Part shown: piece by piece, positions 1-7,873 of the stretch
Layout: each line of letters begins with the position of its first letter
Numbering within the stretch: the stretch's first letter is position 1
Source of the DNA: Roseovarius sp. MMSF_3359
Lineage (GTDB): Bacteria; Pseudomonadota; Alphaproteobacteria; Rhodobacterales; Rhodobacteraceae
Direction of reading: 5' to 3'
Assembly (NCBI RefSeq): GCF_030733385.1
Contig: NZ_JASHJC010000018.1
Location: forward strand, 1 to 64,000
Length of the DNA stretch: 64,000 nt
Notes under the pieces: generated by a model
Told to the model about the DNA's origin: nothing
Databases searched by the model: none
What the model saw: the letters and a program-made list of their open reading frames with translations, nothing else
Made by a program: the position numbers and the translations under genes

Positions 1-143
1 CGCCCACCCCGCGCCGGGCATGCCAGCCCTGCGGTGTCGCCTGTTCGGGAAAGATGCAAACCCGTTGCAGGATTTCTGATGAACCGCTGGCTTCGGCGGT
101 CTGGGGCATTGACCTGCGGGCGTGGCGGCTCCACAACCAGCGT

Positions 144-1337
144 ATGACAGAGATTTTCACAGGCAGTTTCACCCAGCAGGAACCGATCCCCGAAGAGGGT
201 ATCGCGGCGGCGCTTGAGGTGATGCGGAATGGTCGGTTGCATCGTTATAACCTTGCGGGCGATGAGGTGGGCGAGACCGGCCTCTTGGAGCAGGAATTCG
301 CCGCCTATGTGGGGGCGAAATACGCGCTGGCGGTCGCATCGGGCGGCTATGCGATGGCGACGGCCCTGCGCGCGGTCGGGGTCAGGCCCGGCGACAAGGT
401 GTTGACCAATGCGTTCACGCTTGCCCCGGTGCCGGGGTCCATTGCCAGCGTCGGTGCCGTGCCGGTCTTCGTGGGTGTGACCGAAAACCTGACGATTGAT
501 CTCGATGATCTTGCCGCCAAGGCCGATCAGGCCGATGTCCTGATGCTCAGTCATATGCGTGGCCACCTGGCCGACATGGACCGGCTGATGGAAATCTGCA
601 ACGCCGCTGGTATCACGGTGATCGAGGATTGCGCCCATACGATGGGGGCCGCGTGGAAGGGGCGAGCGTCCGGGCGCGACGGGCTGATCGGATGCTATTC
701 CACGCAGACCTACAAGCATATGAATTCGGGCGAGGGCGGGTTTTTCGTCACCGATGATGACGAGGTCATGGCGCGGGCCATCATCCTGTCGGGCTCCTAC
801 ATGCTTTATGGCCGCAATGGCACGGTGCCGCCTCCGGACGTGTTCGAGCGGGTGAAGTATGAAACGCCCAATGTCTCGGGGCGGATGGATCACCTGCGTG
901 CGGCGATCCTGCGACCGCAATTGCGTGCGCTGGAAAGTCAGTGCGCGGCATGGAACGCCCGTTATGGGATCGTGGAAGAAGGATTGCGCGGGACACCCGG
1001 CCTCACGGTGGTTGAGCGTCCGGAGGAAGAAACCTACGTAGGCTCGTCGATCCAGTTTCTGTTGCTGGATTGGTCCAACGAGGCAATCGCCGATGTTTTG
1101 CAGCGGTGCCTCAAGCGCGGGGTCGAACTGAAGTGGTTCGGCGGGGCGGAACCCACCGGCTTTACCAGCCGCTATGATAGCTGGCGCTATGCCCCGTCGG
1201 AGCGGATGCCCACAAGCGACCGCATTCTGCGCGGGATCATCGATATGCGCTTGCCGCTCACCTTCAACCTCGACGATTGCGCGTTGATCGCGCGGATCAT
1301 CCGTGCTGAGGTGGGGGCCGTTTACCAGGCAAACTGA
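144..1337 (+). CDS. DegT/DnrJ/EryC1/StrS family PLP-dependent aminotransferase
   Basis: Probable sugar or amino-group aminotransferase of the DegT/DnrJ/EryC1/StrS fold (fold type I PLP enzyme), 397 residues, the usual length. The motif EDCAHTMG (about 161-168) is the PLP-phosphate/ring region, and the lysine in TQTYKHMNSGEGG (about Lys191) is in the place of the Schiff-base lysine. The N-terminal SGGYAM stretch corresponds to the family's cofactor-binding SGTxAL region. An in-frame ATG at 54 would add 30 residues without family character, so the ATG at 144 is preferred. It stands alone ahead of the leucine cluster, with no sugar-biosynthesis neighbours in view, so its substrate cannot be inferred. 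Family call is firm; function open. Confidence 0.85.
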   Translation: MTEIFTGSFTQQEPIPEEGIAAALEVMRNGRLHRYNLAGDEVGETGLLEQEFAAYVGAKYALAVASGGYAMATALRAVGVRPGDKVLTNAFTLAPVPGSIASVGAVPVFVGVTENLTIDLDDLAAKADQADVLMLSHMRGHLADMDRLMEICNAAGITVIEDCAHTMGAAWKGRASGRDGLIGCYSTQTYKHMNSGEGGFFVTDDDEVMARAIILSGSYMLYGRNGTVPPPDVFERVKYETPNVSGRMDHLRAAILRPQLRALESQCAAWNARYGIVEEGLRGTPGLTVVERPEEETYVGSSIQFLLLDWSNEAIADVLQRCLKRGVELKWFGGAEPTGFTSRYDSWRYAPSERMPTSDRILRGIIDMRLPLTFNLDDCALIARIIRAEVGAVYQAN

Positions 1338-1369
1338 CAGCCGATCACCCGGAGGCCCGATTGCGGGGA

Positions 1370-1399
1370 TTGACCCGACTCACTTCTGCGCGCTATAAA
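1370..1399 (+). promoter_or_regulatory. Candidate sigma70-type promoter of the leucine-degradation operon
   Basis: TTGACC (1370-1375) and TATAAA (1394-1399) are separated by 18 bases, a near-consensus -35/-10 pair. Transcription would start near 1406, about 30 bases before the chosen ivd start codon. It lies in the 99-base gap after the DegT gene and directly abuts the palindrome at 1400-1413. Read directly from sequence; activity is inferred. Confidence 0.6.
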
Positions 1400-1413
1400 T
1401 GAACAAATGTTCA
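1400..1413 (+). promoter_or_regulatory. Palindromic operator candidate overlapping the ivd transcription start
   Basis: TGAACA-AA-TGTTCA is an inverted repeat with perfect 6-base arms. It sits just downstream of the -10 box and spans the expected transcription start, the position of a classic repressor site. The arm length and close spacing would suit a TetR-type or similar dimeric regulator. No regulator gene lies nearby, so the binding protein is unknown. Confidence 0.5.
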
Positions 1414-1436
1414 ATAAATGCCGGAGATGGGGCGAG

Positions 1437-2600
1437 ATGTTCAACGCCGTGATGCAATTCGATCTGGGTGAAGATGTAAATGCGCTGCGCGAGATGGTGC
1501 ATCGTTGGGCGCAGGAGCGGGTCAAACCGATGGCGGCGGAGGTCGATGCCAAGAACGCCTTTCCGAACGAACTTTGGACCGAGATGGGCGAGTTGGGCCT
1601 TCTGGGCATCACCGTGCCCGAAGAGTTCGGCGGCGCGGGTATGTCGTACCTCGCCCATGTCGTTGCCGTTGAAGAAGTGGCGCGGGCCAGCGCTTCGGTT
1701 TCGCTCAGCTACGGCGCGCATTCCAACCTCTGCGTCAACCAGATCAAGCTGAACGGCAGCGATGAGCAGCGCCACAAATACCTGCCCGGCCTGATCTCGG
1801 GCGAACATGTCGGCGCGCTGGCCATGTCCGAGGCGGGCGCGGGCAGCGATGTGGTCAGCATGAAACTGCGCGCGGAGAAGCGGAACGATCATTACCGCCT
1901 CAATGGTAACAAATACTGGATCACCAACGGGCCGGACGCGACGACGCTGGTCGTCTACGCCAAAACCAACCCGGAGGCCGGATCGAAAGGCATCACCGCC
2001 TTCATCATCGAAAAATCCATGACCGGTTTCTCGACCTCCCCGCATTTCGACAAGCTGGGGATGCGCGGGTCGAACACCGCAGAACTGATTTTCGACAATG
2101 TCGAGGTGCCGTTTGAAAACGTGCTGGGCGAAGAGGGCAAGGGCGTGCGCGTTCTGATGTCCGGCCTCGATTTCGAGCGCGTGGTCCTGGCGGGGATCGG
2201 CCTTGGGATCATGGCGGCCTGCCTGGATGAGGTCATGCCGTATTTGTCGGAACGCAAACAGTTCGGCCAGCCCATCGGGAACTTCCAGCTCATGCAGGGC
2301 AAGATCGCGGACATGTACACCGCGATGAACTCGGCCCGGGCTTATGTCTACGAGGTCGCGAAGGCCTGCGACCGGGGCGACGTGACTCGCCAGGATGCCG
2401 CCGCCTGCTGCCTCTATGCCAGCGAACAGGCGATGGTGCAGGCGCATCAGGCGGTGCAGGCGATGGGCGGTGCGGGCTTCCTGCAGGATGCCCCGGTGGC
2501 GCGCATCTTCCGTGATGCCAAGCTCATGGAAATCGGTGCCGGAACGTCCGAGCTTCGCCGGATGCTGGTGGGGCGTGAGATGATGGGGGCGATGGGGTGA
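1437..2600 (+). CDS. ivd: Isovaleryl-CoA dehydrogenase
   Basis: FAD flavoenzyme that oxidises isovaleryl-CoA to 3-methylcrotonyl-CoA in leucine breakdown, passing electrons to ETF. Acyl-CoA dehydrogenase domains run in order through 387 residues. FAD-contact motifs are SEAGAGSD (131-138) and YWITNGP (160-166), and the helix-G segment [11 protein letters not shown] carries Glu247, where isovaleryl-CoA dehydrogenases keep their catalytic base (other acyl-CoA dehydrogenases use a later Glu). [14 protein letters not shown] is also typical of this subfamily. The ATG at 1437 follows a GGAG at 1423; the earlier ATG at 1407 lies inside the palindromic operator and is unlikely. First gene of the catabolic cluster; its stop overlaps the next start (GTGA). 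Confidence 0.93.
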   Translation: MFNAVMQFDLGEDVNALREMVHRWAQERVKPMAAEVDAKNAFPNELWTEMGELGLLGITVPEEFGGAGMSYLAHVVAVEEVARASASVSLSYGAHSNLCVNQIKLNGSDEQRHKYLPGLISGEHVGALAMSEAGAGSDVVSMKLRAEKRNDHYRLNGNKYWITNGPDATTLVVYAKTNPEAGSKGITAFIIEKSMTGFSTSPHFDKLGMRGSNTAELIFDNVEVPFENVLGEEGKGVRVLMSGLDFERVVLAGIGLGIMAACLDEVMPYLSERKQFGQPIGNFQLMQGKIADMYTAMNSARAYVYEVAKACDRGDVTRQDAAACCLYASEQAMVQAHQAVQAMGGAGFLQDAPVARIFRDAKLMEIGAGTSELRRMLVGREMMGAMG

Positions 2601-3214
2601 GACTTCTTGTCGTACTCCTATTGGTTGCTCCCCAATGCGGATTTGCCGGGCTGTTTGACAAGACCCCGGAATTTAATTCCGGTCGGTGGTCAATCAATGC
2701 GCAGGCTATTTCTGATTGTGTTGAAGAAACCTGGGAAGCGAGCCCAATCCACTTCGAATACGAGGCATTGAAACACTGTGGAGGGTTGTCAGTGCAACGT
2801 TGCCTAGATGACAGCGATGTTGGCGGTGATGGTACTTATGACCGACGTTCCTACCTAGCCTGTTCCGGTCTTGAAGCGCGATATTGGGAGTGGCGGTTGA
2901 GTGTGGTTGTTGATGGATTGTCGGGTGGAAGGAGTCCGCTGGCCCAAGGCACAGAGTTTCTCATGCAAGCGGCGGATTTGCAGGTCGCCGTTATTCTGTG
3001 GCGTGCATTTCGCGAGGCGCGATGCAATGTTGCATCCAACTCATATGGCAAGGGTTTCTCGCGTGGGAGGGAGGGCGATATCGTTGAGGGGGGCTGCCTC
3101 GCGCACGAAACGGCCGCATTCGCTCTCGACATGGAAGCGCAACTACGCGGAGAATGCGGAAGACAAAAGGGTGAGCGTTACGGCGACGCATGCGACTTCG
3201 AGGTGGCCAAATGA
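2597..3214 (+). CDS. Secreted DUF1311/LprI-like hypothetical protein
   Basis: A 205-residue exported protein of unknown role. It starts at a GTG overlapping the ivd stop, so it is probably translationally coupled. A signal peptide ([17 protein letters not shown]) is followed by a cysteine-rich segment with spaced Cys (DC, HC, RC, AC, RC, GC, DAC) and aromatic/acidic spacing that resembles the DUF1311/LprI lysozyme-inhibitor-like family. That resemblance is by eye only. Base composition is somewhat less GC-rich than the flanking enzyme genes, suggesting a later insertion into the operon. It has no obvious part in leucine breakdown. Confidence 0.6.
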   Translation: MRLLVVLLLVAPQCGFAGLFDKTPEFNSGRWSINAQAISDCVEETWEASPIHFEYEALKHCGGLSVQRCLDDSDVGGDGTYDRRSYLACSGLEARYWEWRLSVVVDGLSGGRSPLAQGTEFLMQAADLQVAVILWRAFREARCNVASNSYGKGFSRGREGDIVEGGCLAHETAAFALDMEAQLRGECGRQKGERYGDACDFEVAK

Positions 3215-3264
3215 CACTAGCGTCCGCCCATACGATTCATCATCGAAGATGCGTCGGTTAGTTC

Positions 3265-4815
3265 ATGCTTACCCAAAAAAACTCATATCGTGAACAAATC
3301 GCCGGGTTCAACTGGAACCTGCCGGCGAAGTTGAACATGGCTGCGCAGGTCTGTGATGACTGGGCGGCGCGGGATCCCGACCGGGTGGCGATCATTGATC
3401 TGACGGACGGGCGACGCGATGTCAGCTATGCTGAGTTACGCAAGCTCGCGGACAGTCTGGCGCGTGATCTGGCGGCGCGGGGCGTCGAGCGGGGTGACCG
3501 GGTGGGCGTGTTGCGCTCGCAAGGGGTGTGGACCGCGGCGGCGCATATCGCGATCTGGAAGATCGGGGCGATTTCAATCCCTCTCTTCAAGCTCTTCATG
3601 CGCGACGCACTTTTGAGCCGGGTGGACGATGCGGGGGCTGAGTACATCGTCACCGATGCCGAGGGTGCGGAGATGTTGGACGGGCAGACGCCCATTTTCC
3701 CAGAAGACGTGACGCTGACCGACACGCCGTTCGAAACGGCGGAAACCACGCCTGGCACGCCCGCCGTCCTGATCTATACCAGCGGCACAACCGGCTCGGC
3801 CAAGGGGGCGCTGCATGGGCATCGGGTGTTGACCGGGCACCTGCCGGGCACGGAGTTGCCGCATGATTTTCTGGGGCAGGACGGCGATTGCCTCTGGACG
3901 CCGGCGGACTGGGCCTGGATCGGCGGGCTGTTCAACATCCTGATGCCGGGGCTGGCGCTGGGCGTGCCGGTGGTGGCCGCGCGCATGGCGAAGTTCAATG
4001 TCGAGGAGTGCCAGCGGATCATCCGCGAGGCGCGGGTGCGCAATATTTTCTTCCCGCCCACGGCGCTTCGGATGCTCAAGACCGCCGATGCCCGGATCGA
4101 GGGCCTGCGCACCGTGGCCAGCGGCGGTGAACCGCTTGGCGCCGAGATGCTCGATTGGGGCCGTGAGGCGTTCGGCCTGACCATCAACGAGTTCTATGGC
4201 CAGACGGAATGCAATCTGGTCGCCTGTTCCTGCCAGGCCCTGTTCGAGCCGCAGCCCGGTTGCATCGGGCGCGTGGTGCCGGGCCATGAGGTGGCGGTGC
4301 TGGATGCGGGCGGCGCCCCGACGGAGGGCGAAGGCGATGTGGCGGTCAGACGCGGTTCGGCCTCGATGATGCTGGAATATTGGAACCGGCCGGAACAGAC
4401 CGCCGAGAAGTTCAGGGGCGAGTGGATGTTGACCGGCGACCGGGGCATCTGGGACGGGGATTTCCTGCGCTTCGTCGGGCGGGAGGATGACGTGATTACC
4501 TCCGCCGGATACCGGATCGGCCCGGCGGAGGTCGAAGATTGCCTGCTGCAACACCCGGCGGTGGCGACCGTGGGCGTGGTCGGCAAACCCGATGCGCTTA
4601 GGACCGAGATCGTCAAGGCCTATGTCGTGTTGAAACCGGGCGCGCAGGCCTCGGACGCCCTTGCCGAAGAGTTGCAGGGCTTCGTCAAGGAGCGTCTCGC
4701 CAAGTACTCCTACCCGCGTGAAATCGGGTTTCTGGAGGCGCTGCCAATGACCGTGACCGGCAAGGTGATCCGCCGGGAGCTAAAGGTGCGTGCCGCGCAG
4801 GAGGCGAACGAATGA
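3265..4815 (+). CDS. AMP-forming acyl-CoA synthetase
   Basis: Adenylate-forming ligase that activates a carboxylic acid to its CoA thioester with ATP, 516 residues. The phosphate loop YTSGTTGSAKG is at about 170-180, NEFYGQTE is the adenylate-binding motif, LTGDRG marks the hinge region, and the catalytic lysine lies in MTVTGKVIRREL near the C terminus (about 500). Overall look is of the medium-chain/acetoacetyl-CoA-like synthetases. Sitting between ivd and the methylcrotonyl-CoA carboxylase genes, it may activate a branched-chain acid such as isovalerate, or acetoacetate produced by HMG-CoA lyase; the sequence does not settle which. Its stop overlaps the next gene as ATGA. Confidence 0.88.
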   Translation: MLTQKNSYREQIAGFNWNLPAKLNMAAQVCDDWAARDPDRVAIIDLTDGRRDVSYAELRKLADSLARDLAARGVERGDRVGVLRSQGVWTAAAHIAIWKIGAISIPLFKLFMRDALLSRVDDAGAEYIVTDAEGAEMLDGQTPIFPEDVTLTDTPFETAETTPGTPAVLIYTSGTTGSAKGALHGHRVLTGHLPGTELPHDFLGQDGDCLWTPADWAWIGGLFNILMPGLALGVPVVAARMAKFNVEECQRIIREARVRNIFFPPTALRMLKTADARIEGLRTVASGGEPLGAEMLDWGREAFGLTINEFYGQTECNLVACSCQALFEPQPGCIGRVVPGHEVAVLDAGGAPTEGEGDVAVRRGSASMMLEYWNRPEQTAEKFRGEWMLTGDRGIWDGDFLRFVGREDDVITSAGYRIGPAEVEDCLLQHPAVATVGVVGKPDALRTEIVKAYVVLKPGAQASDALAEELQGFVKERLAKYSYPREIGFLEALPMTVTGKVIRRELKVRAAQEANE

Positions 4816-5300
4816 TGCGCTTGATCTCCATGATTGGTTCAGCGGCGTGGCATGTCGTTTCTGCGCCATTCTATCGGCGTTGTCCGGAATGCAAGGGACG
4901 TCTTCCACTGATCGAACTTGCGCTCGCAAATCGACAGAACCGCCGCCCCTTGCTTCGGAAATTGCGCTGCATTGATGACCCCGAAGATCCCTACAGATTC
5001 TCGTCGGCAAGTGCCGGGTGCCTGAGGTGCAGTTCGCGTTGGCAGGTCAAGAGGTCAGGGGTGAATGACGCGCGAATGTTCGGAGGTTTTGCCTTGGGCG
5101 TAATTCTACTGGTGGTTTCGCTCTTTCTGGTCTGGTTTGCTGTGGTTGCCGCTACAGGTAACGAAAACGTCTTCTCTGTGCGCGGCACCAATGGCAGGAG
5201 CCACCCGACACCCGCGGCTTTCATGGTGCTTTTGTATCTTGTGCCGGCGGGTCTGATGAACAGCTTGCGGTTCGCCGCGCTTCGAAAGGTGTCGGACTGA
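4812..5300 (+). CDS. Small zinc-ribbon-like membrane protein, unknown function
   Basis: A 162-residue protein I do not recognise. Near the N terminus are two cysteine pairs, CPEC (about 24-27) and CLRC (about 69-72), the spacing of a zinc ribbon. Two hydrophobic segments follow (about 90-115 and 136-152). It begins within the acyl-CoA synthetase stop codon (ATGA overlap), so it is translated from the same message. Codon use is less GC-biased than in the flanking enzymes. A possible role is a membrane-attached metal-binding or regulatory protein, but that is a guess from topology alone. Confidence 0.55.
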   Translation: MMRLISMIGSAAWHVVSAPFYRRCPECKGRLPLIELALANRQNRRPLLRKLRCIDDPEDPYRFSSASAGCLRCSSRWQVKRSGVNDARMFGGFALGVILLVVSLFLVWFAVVAATGNENVFSVRGTNGRSHPTPAAFMVLLYLVPAGLMNSLRFAALRKVSD

Positions 5301-5361
5301 TGGGCTGTTTTGTAAGAGAATTTCGGGGACACATTGCAGAGGCGTGTGACAAAGATACGAA

Positions 5362-5387
5362 ACGGGTCGGCGTTTTGGCCGACCCGT
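5362..5387 (-). terminator. Hairpin terminator downstream of ompW
   Basis: A perfect 10-base stem (ACGGGTCGGC/GCCGACCCGT) with a 6-base loop lies 24 bases past the ompW stop on the reverse strand. It is followed in that direction by a modest T-rich stretch. It may also stop + strand readthrough from the synthetase operon. Confidence 0.65.
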
Positions 5388-5410
5388 CCCACTGTCCGAT
5401 TGGGTGTGCT

Positions 5411-6028
5411 TCAGAATTTGTGGACGTAAGCCACGCCAAAGACCCACGGGTCGATCTTGACCTTGCCGATCGGGGTGCCGCCGACCTTCACGTCGGTTTC
5501 AATGTCGATGTAGCGGACATCCGCGCGCAGCGAGCCGCGGTCGGTGATCGCGTAGTCAAGGCCGGCATGCAGCGCGTAGCCCCAGGAATCGCTCAGATCG
5601 AGCGATGTGCCAGCGAGCGGACCGGTGGCGGTATCATCGAAGAAGTAGGTGTAGTTGATACCGGCACCGACAAACGGGGTGACCGCCGAGGCGTTGGTGA
5701 AGTGGTATTGCAGCGACAATGTGGGCGGCAGGTGCTTGGTCTTGCCGATCTTGCCGGTGCCGACGAGGTTGATGTCATGCTCGAACGGCCAGGCGGCCAG
5801 GAGTTCGATGCCGACATTATCGGCGATGAAGTATTCACCGGTGATTGTCGGGCGGATATTGGCATCAACGTCGATCCGGCCAGCGGTGGTCAGGCTGGAG
5901 CCGCTGTCGGGGGTGACCGAGTGGGCGCCGAGGCCAAGCAGGAAGTCGCCTTTGGATTGGGCCAGCGCGGGAAGGGCGGCAGAGCCCATGAGAACGGCGA
6001 GGGTGAGAGTTTTGAGTTTATTGGTCAT
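5411..6028 (-). CDS. ompW: OmpW family outer membrane protein
   Basis: Small eight-stranded beta-barrel outer-membrane protein, 205 residues, reading away from mccB. A clear signal peptide (TLTLAVLMGSAALPALAQ) precedes the mature protein. Family features include GDFLLGLGAHSVTPDS, the PTITGEYFIADNVGIELLAAWPF region, LSLQYHF and the C-terminal DPWVFGVAYVHKF ending in the phenylalanine recognised by the BAM machinery. An upstream in-frame start at 6208 would add 60 residues of non-family sequence, so the ATG at 6028 (preceded by AAGGA) is used. OmpW proteins are implicated in uptake of small hydrophobic compounds, and E. coli ompW is FNR-controlled; an FNR-like box lies 55 bases upstream here. 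Confidence 0.9.
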   Translation of the reverse strand: MTNKLKTLTLAVLMGSAALPALAQSKGDFLLGLGAHSVTPDSGSSLTTAGRIDVDANIRPTITGEYFIADNVGIELLAAWPFEHDINLVGTGKIGKTKHLPPTLSLQYHFTNASAVTPFVGAGINYTYFFDDTATGPLAGTSLDLSDSWGYALHAGLDYAITDRGSLRADVRYIDIETDVKVGGTPIGKVKIDPWVFGVAYVHKF

Positions 6029-6082
6029 CGTTCCATTCCTTATCGAATGATCCGGGGATATGCCGCGGCGCAGCAACCTTCT

Positions 6083-6096
6083 TTGATGCAGGTCAA
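6083..6096 (-). promoter_or_regulatory. FNR/Crp-family box between ompW and mccB
   Basis: TTGACCTGCATCAA on the reverse strand matches the FNR/FnrL-type consensus TTGAC/T-N4-A/GTCAA in every conserved position. It lies 55 bases upstream of the ompW start and 73 bases upstream of mccB in the 140-base divergent gap. It could serve either gene; ompW is the likelier target because ompW is FNR-regulated in enterobacteria. Binding is inferred. Confidence 0.6.
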
Positions 6097-6168
6097 AATC
6101 GTTAACCAGGTCGCGTGTGATGCAATTCTGCAACGCGGCATCGGGCAAGCAGAAGCGTGTGAGGAAAC

Positions 6169-7773
6169 ATGAAACTGAAATCGCAGGCGATCGTGTCGTC
6201 AGAAGCATTCCAGACCAACCGCCGAGGCCATCTCGAGGCGCTGGCGGTTGTCGAAGAGGCTGCGCAATTGGCGGCCATCGGGGGCGGCGAGGCGGCGCGG
6301 GAGCGTCATCTGTCGCGCGGCAAGATGCTGCCGCGGAACCGGGTGGCGGGACTTCTGGACCCCGGCTCGGCCTTTCTGGAGGTGGGCGCCACGGCGGCCC
6401 ATGGCATGTATGACGGTGCTGCGCCTTGCGCCGGTGTGGTGGCCGGGATCGGCCGGGTGCAGGGGATCGAATGCATGATCGTCTGCAATGACGCGACGGT
6501 GAAGGGTGGGACCTATTACCCGATGACGGTCAAGAAACATCTGCGCGCTCAGGAGATTGCCGAGGAATGCCATCTGCCCTGCATCTATCTTGTCGACAGC
6601 GGCGGGGCGAACCTGCCCAACCAGGACGAGGTGTTCCCGGATCGCGATCATTTTGGCCGGATTTTCTACAACCAGGCGCGGATGAGCGCCAAGGGCATTC
6701 CGCAGATCGCCGTGGTCATGGGGTCCTGCACCGCCGGTGGCGCCTATGTGCCCGCGATGTCCGATGTGACGATCATTGTGAAGGACCAGGGGACGATCTT
6801 CCTGGCCGGGCCGCCGCTGGTCAAGGCCGCGACCGGGGAGGAGGTCACTGCCGAGGATCTGGGCGGCGGCGACGTGCATACGCGCCTCTCGGGCGTGGCG
6901 GATTACCTGGCGGAGGATGACGCCCATGCGCTGGCATTGGCGCGGCGGGCGGTAGGCAGTCTGAACCGGTCGAAACCTGCGACGGTGAATTGGGCCAGCC
7001 CCGAGGATCCGGCCTATGATCCCGAGGAATTGCTGGGCGTGGTGCCTGCGGATTTGCGCACGCCTTACGACATCCGAGAGGTCATCGCGCGGCTGGTGGA
7101 TGGCTCGCGCTTTGATGAATTCAAATCGCGCTTTGGCGAAACGCTGGTCTGTGGCTTTGCCCATCTCAAGGGCTGCCCGGTGGGGATCATCGCCAATAAT
7201 GGTGTGCTCTTCTCCGAGGCGGCGCAGAAGGGCGCACATTTCGTAGAACTCTGCAGCCAGCGCAACATCCCGCTGCTGTTCCTGCAAAACATCACCGGCT
7301 TCATGGTCGGGCGGAAGTATGAAAACGAGGGGATTGCCCGCCATGGCGCCAAGATGGTGACTGCGGTGGCCACGACGAAGGTGCCGAAGATCACGATGGT
7401 GGTTGGCGGTTCATTTGGGGCCGGGAATTACGGCATGTCGGGCCGTGCCTATCAGCCGCGTTTCATGTGGACCTGGCCCAATAGCCGGATCTCCGTGATG
7501 GGCGGCGAGCAGGCGGCGGGTGTGTTGGCCACGGTCAAGCGCGATGCCATCGAGCGCAAGGGCGGGAGTTGGTCCGCCGAGGAGGAGGCCGAATTCAAGC
7601 GGCCCACGATCGAGATGTTCGAGCATCAGTCGCATCCGCTTTATGCCTCCGCACGGCTTTGGGATGATGGGATCGTCGACCCGCGCAAATCGCGCGATGT
7701 GCTGGCGCTGTCGCTCAGTGCCGCGCTTTGTGCGCCGATCGAGGAGACGCGCTTTGGCGTATTCCGCATGTAA
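6169..7773 (+). CDS. mccB: 3-methylcrotonyl-CoA carboxylase, beta (carboxyltransferase) subunit
   Basis: Carboxyltransferase subunit of the biotin enzyme that converts 3-methylcrotonyl-CoA to 3-methylglutaconyl-CoA, 534 residues, full length. The N-terminal half has [20 protein letters not shown] and the oxyanion-hole stretch [15 protein letters not shown]. The C-terminal half has [28 protein letters not shown] and [13 protein letters not shown], all typical of MccB rather than the closely related propionyl-CoA carboxylase beta. Its partner alpha subunit follows 100 bases downstream beyond a long hairpin. The start at 6169 follows a GAGGAAAC context; an overlapping +1-frame ORF is a shadow. 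Confidence 0.93.
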   Translation: MKLKSQAIVSSEAFQTNRRGHLEALAVVEEAAQLAAIGGGEAARERHLSRGKMLPRNRVAGLLDPGSAFLEVGATAAHGMYDGAAPCAGVVAGIGRVQGIECMIVCNDATVKGGTYYPMTVKKHLRAQEIAEECHLPCIYLVDSGGANLPNQDEVFPDRDHFGRIFYNQARMSAKGIPQIAVVMGSCTAGGAYVPAMSDVTIIVKDQGTIFLAGPPLVKAATGEEVTAEDLGGGDVHTRLSGVADYLAEDDAHALALARRAVGSLNRSKPATVNWASPEDPAYDPEELLGVVPADLRTPYDIREVIARLVDGSRFDEFKSRFGETLVCGFAHLKGCPVGIIANNGVLFSEAAQKGAHFVELCSQRNIPLLFLQNITGFMVGRKYENEGIARHGAKMVTAVATTKVPKITMVVGGSFGAGNYGMSGRAYQPRFMWTWPNSRISVMGGEQAAGVLATVKRDAIERKGGSWSAEEEAEFKRPTIEMFEHQSHPLYASARLWDDGIVDPRKSRDVLALSLSAALCAPIEETRFGVFRM

Positions 7774-7778
7774 CCAGG

Positions 7779-7825
7779 CTGCCCGTGCAGGGCGGCCCCA
7801 CCCACCCGCCGCCCTGCACGGGCAG
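7779..7825 (+). repeat. 17-bp perfect inverted repeat between mccB and mccA
   Basis: Arms at 7779-7795 and 7809-7825 (CTGCCCGTGCAGGGCGG and its exact complement) flank a 13-base C-rich loop, CCCCACCCACCCG. No T-run follows, so it is not a standard intrinsic terminator. It may tune the mccB/mccA ratio or be a repetitive extragenic palindrome. The same 12-base spacer motif recurs just before the right arm of the inverted repeat at 61802-61906. Confidence 0.75.
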
Positions 7826-7873
7826 GGACGAAAGAGTGCTGGCTTGACGATGTGTCTAGGAAAAGAGGCAGAA

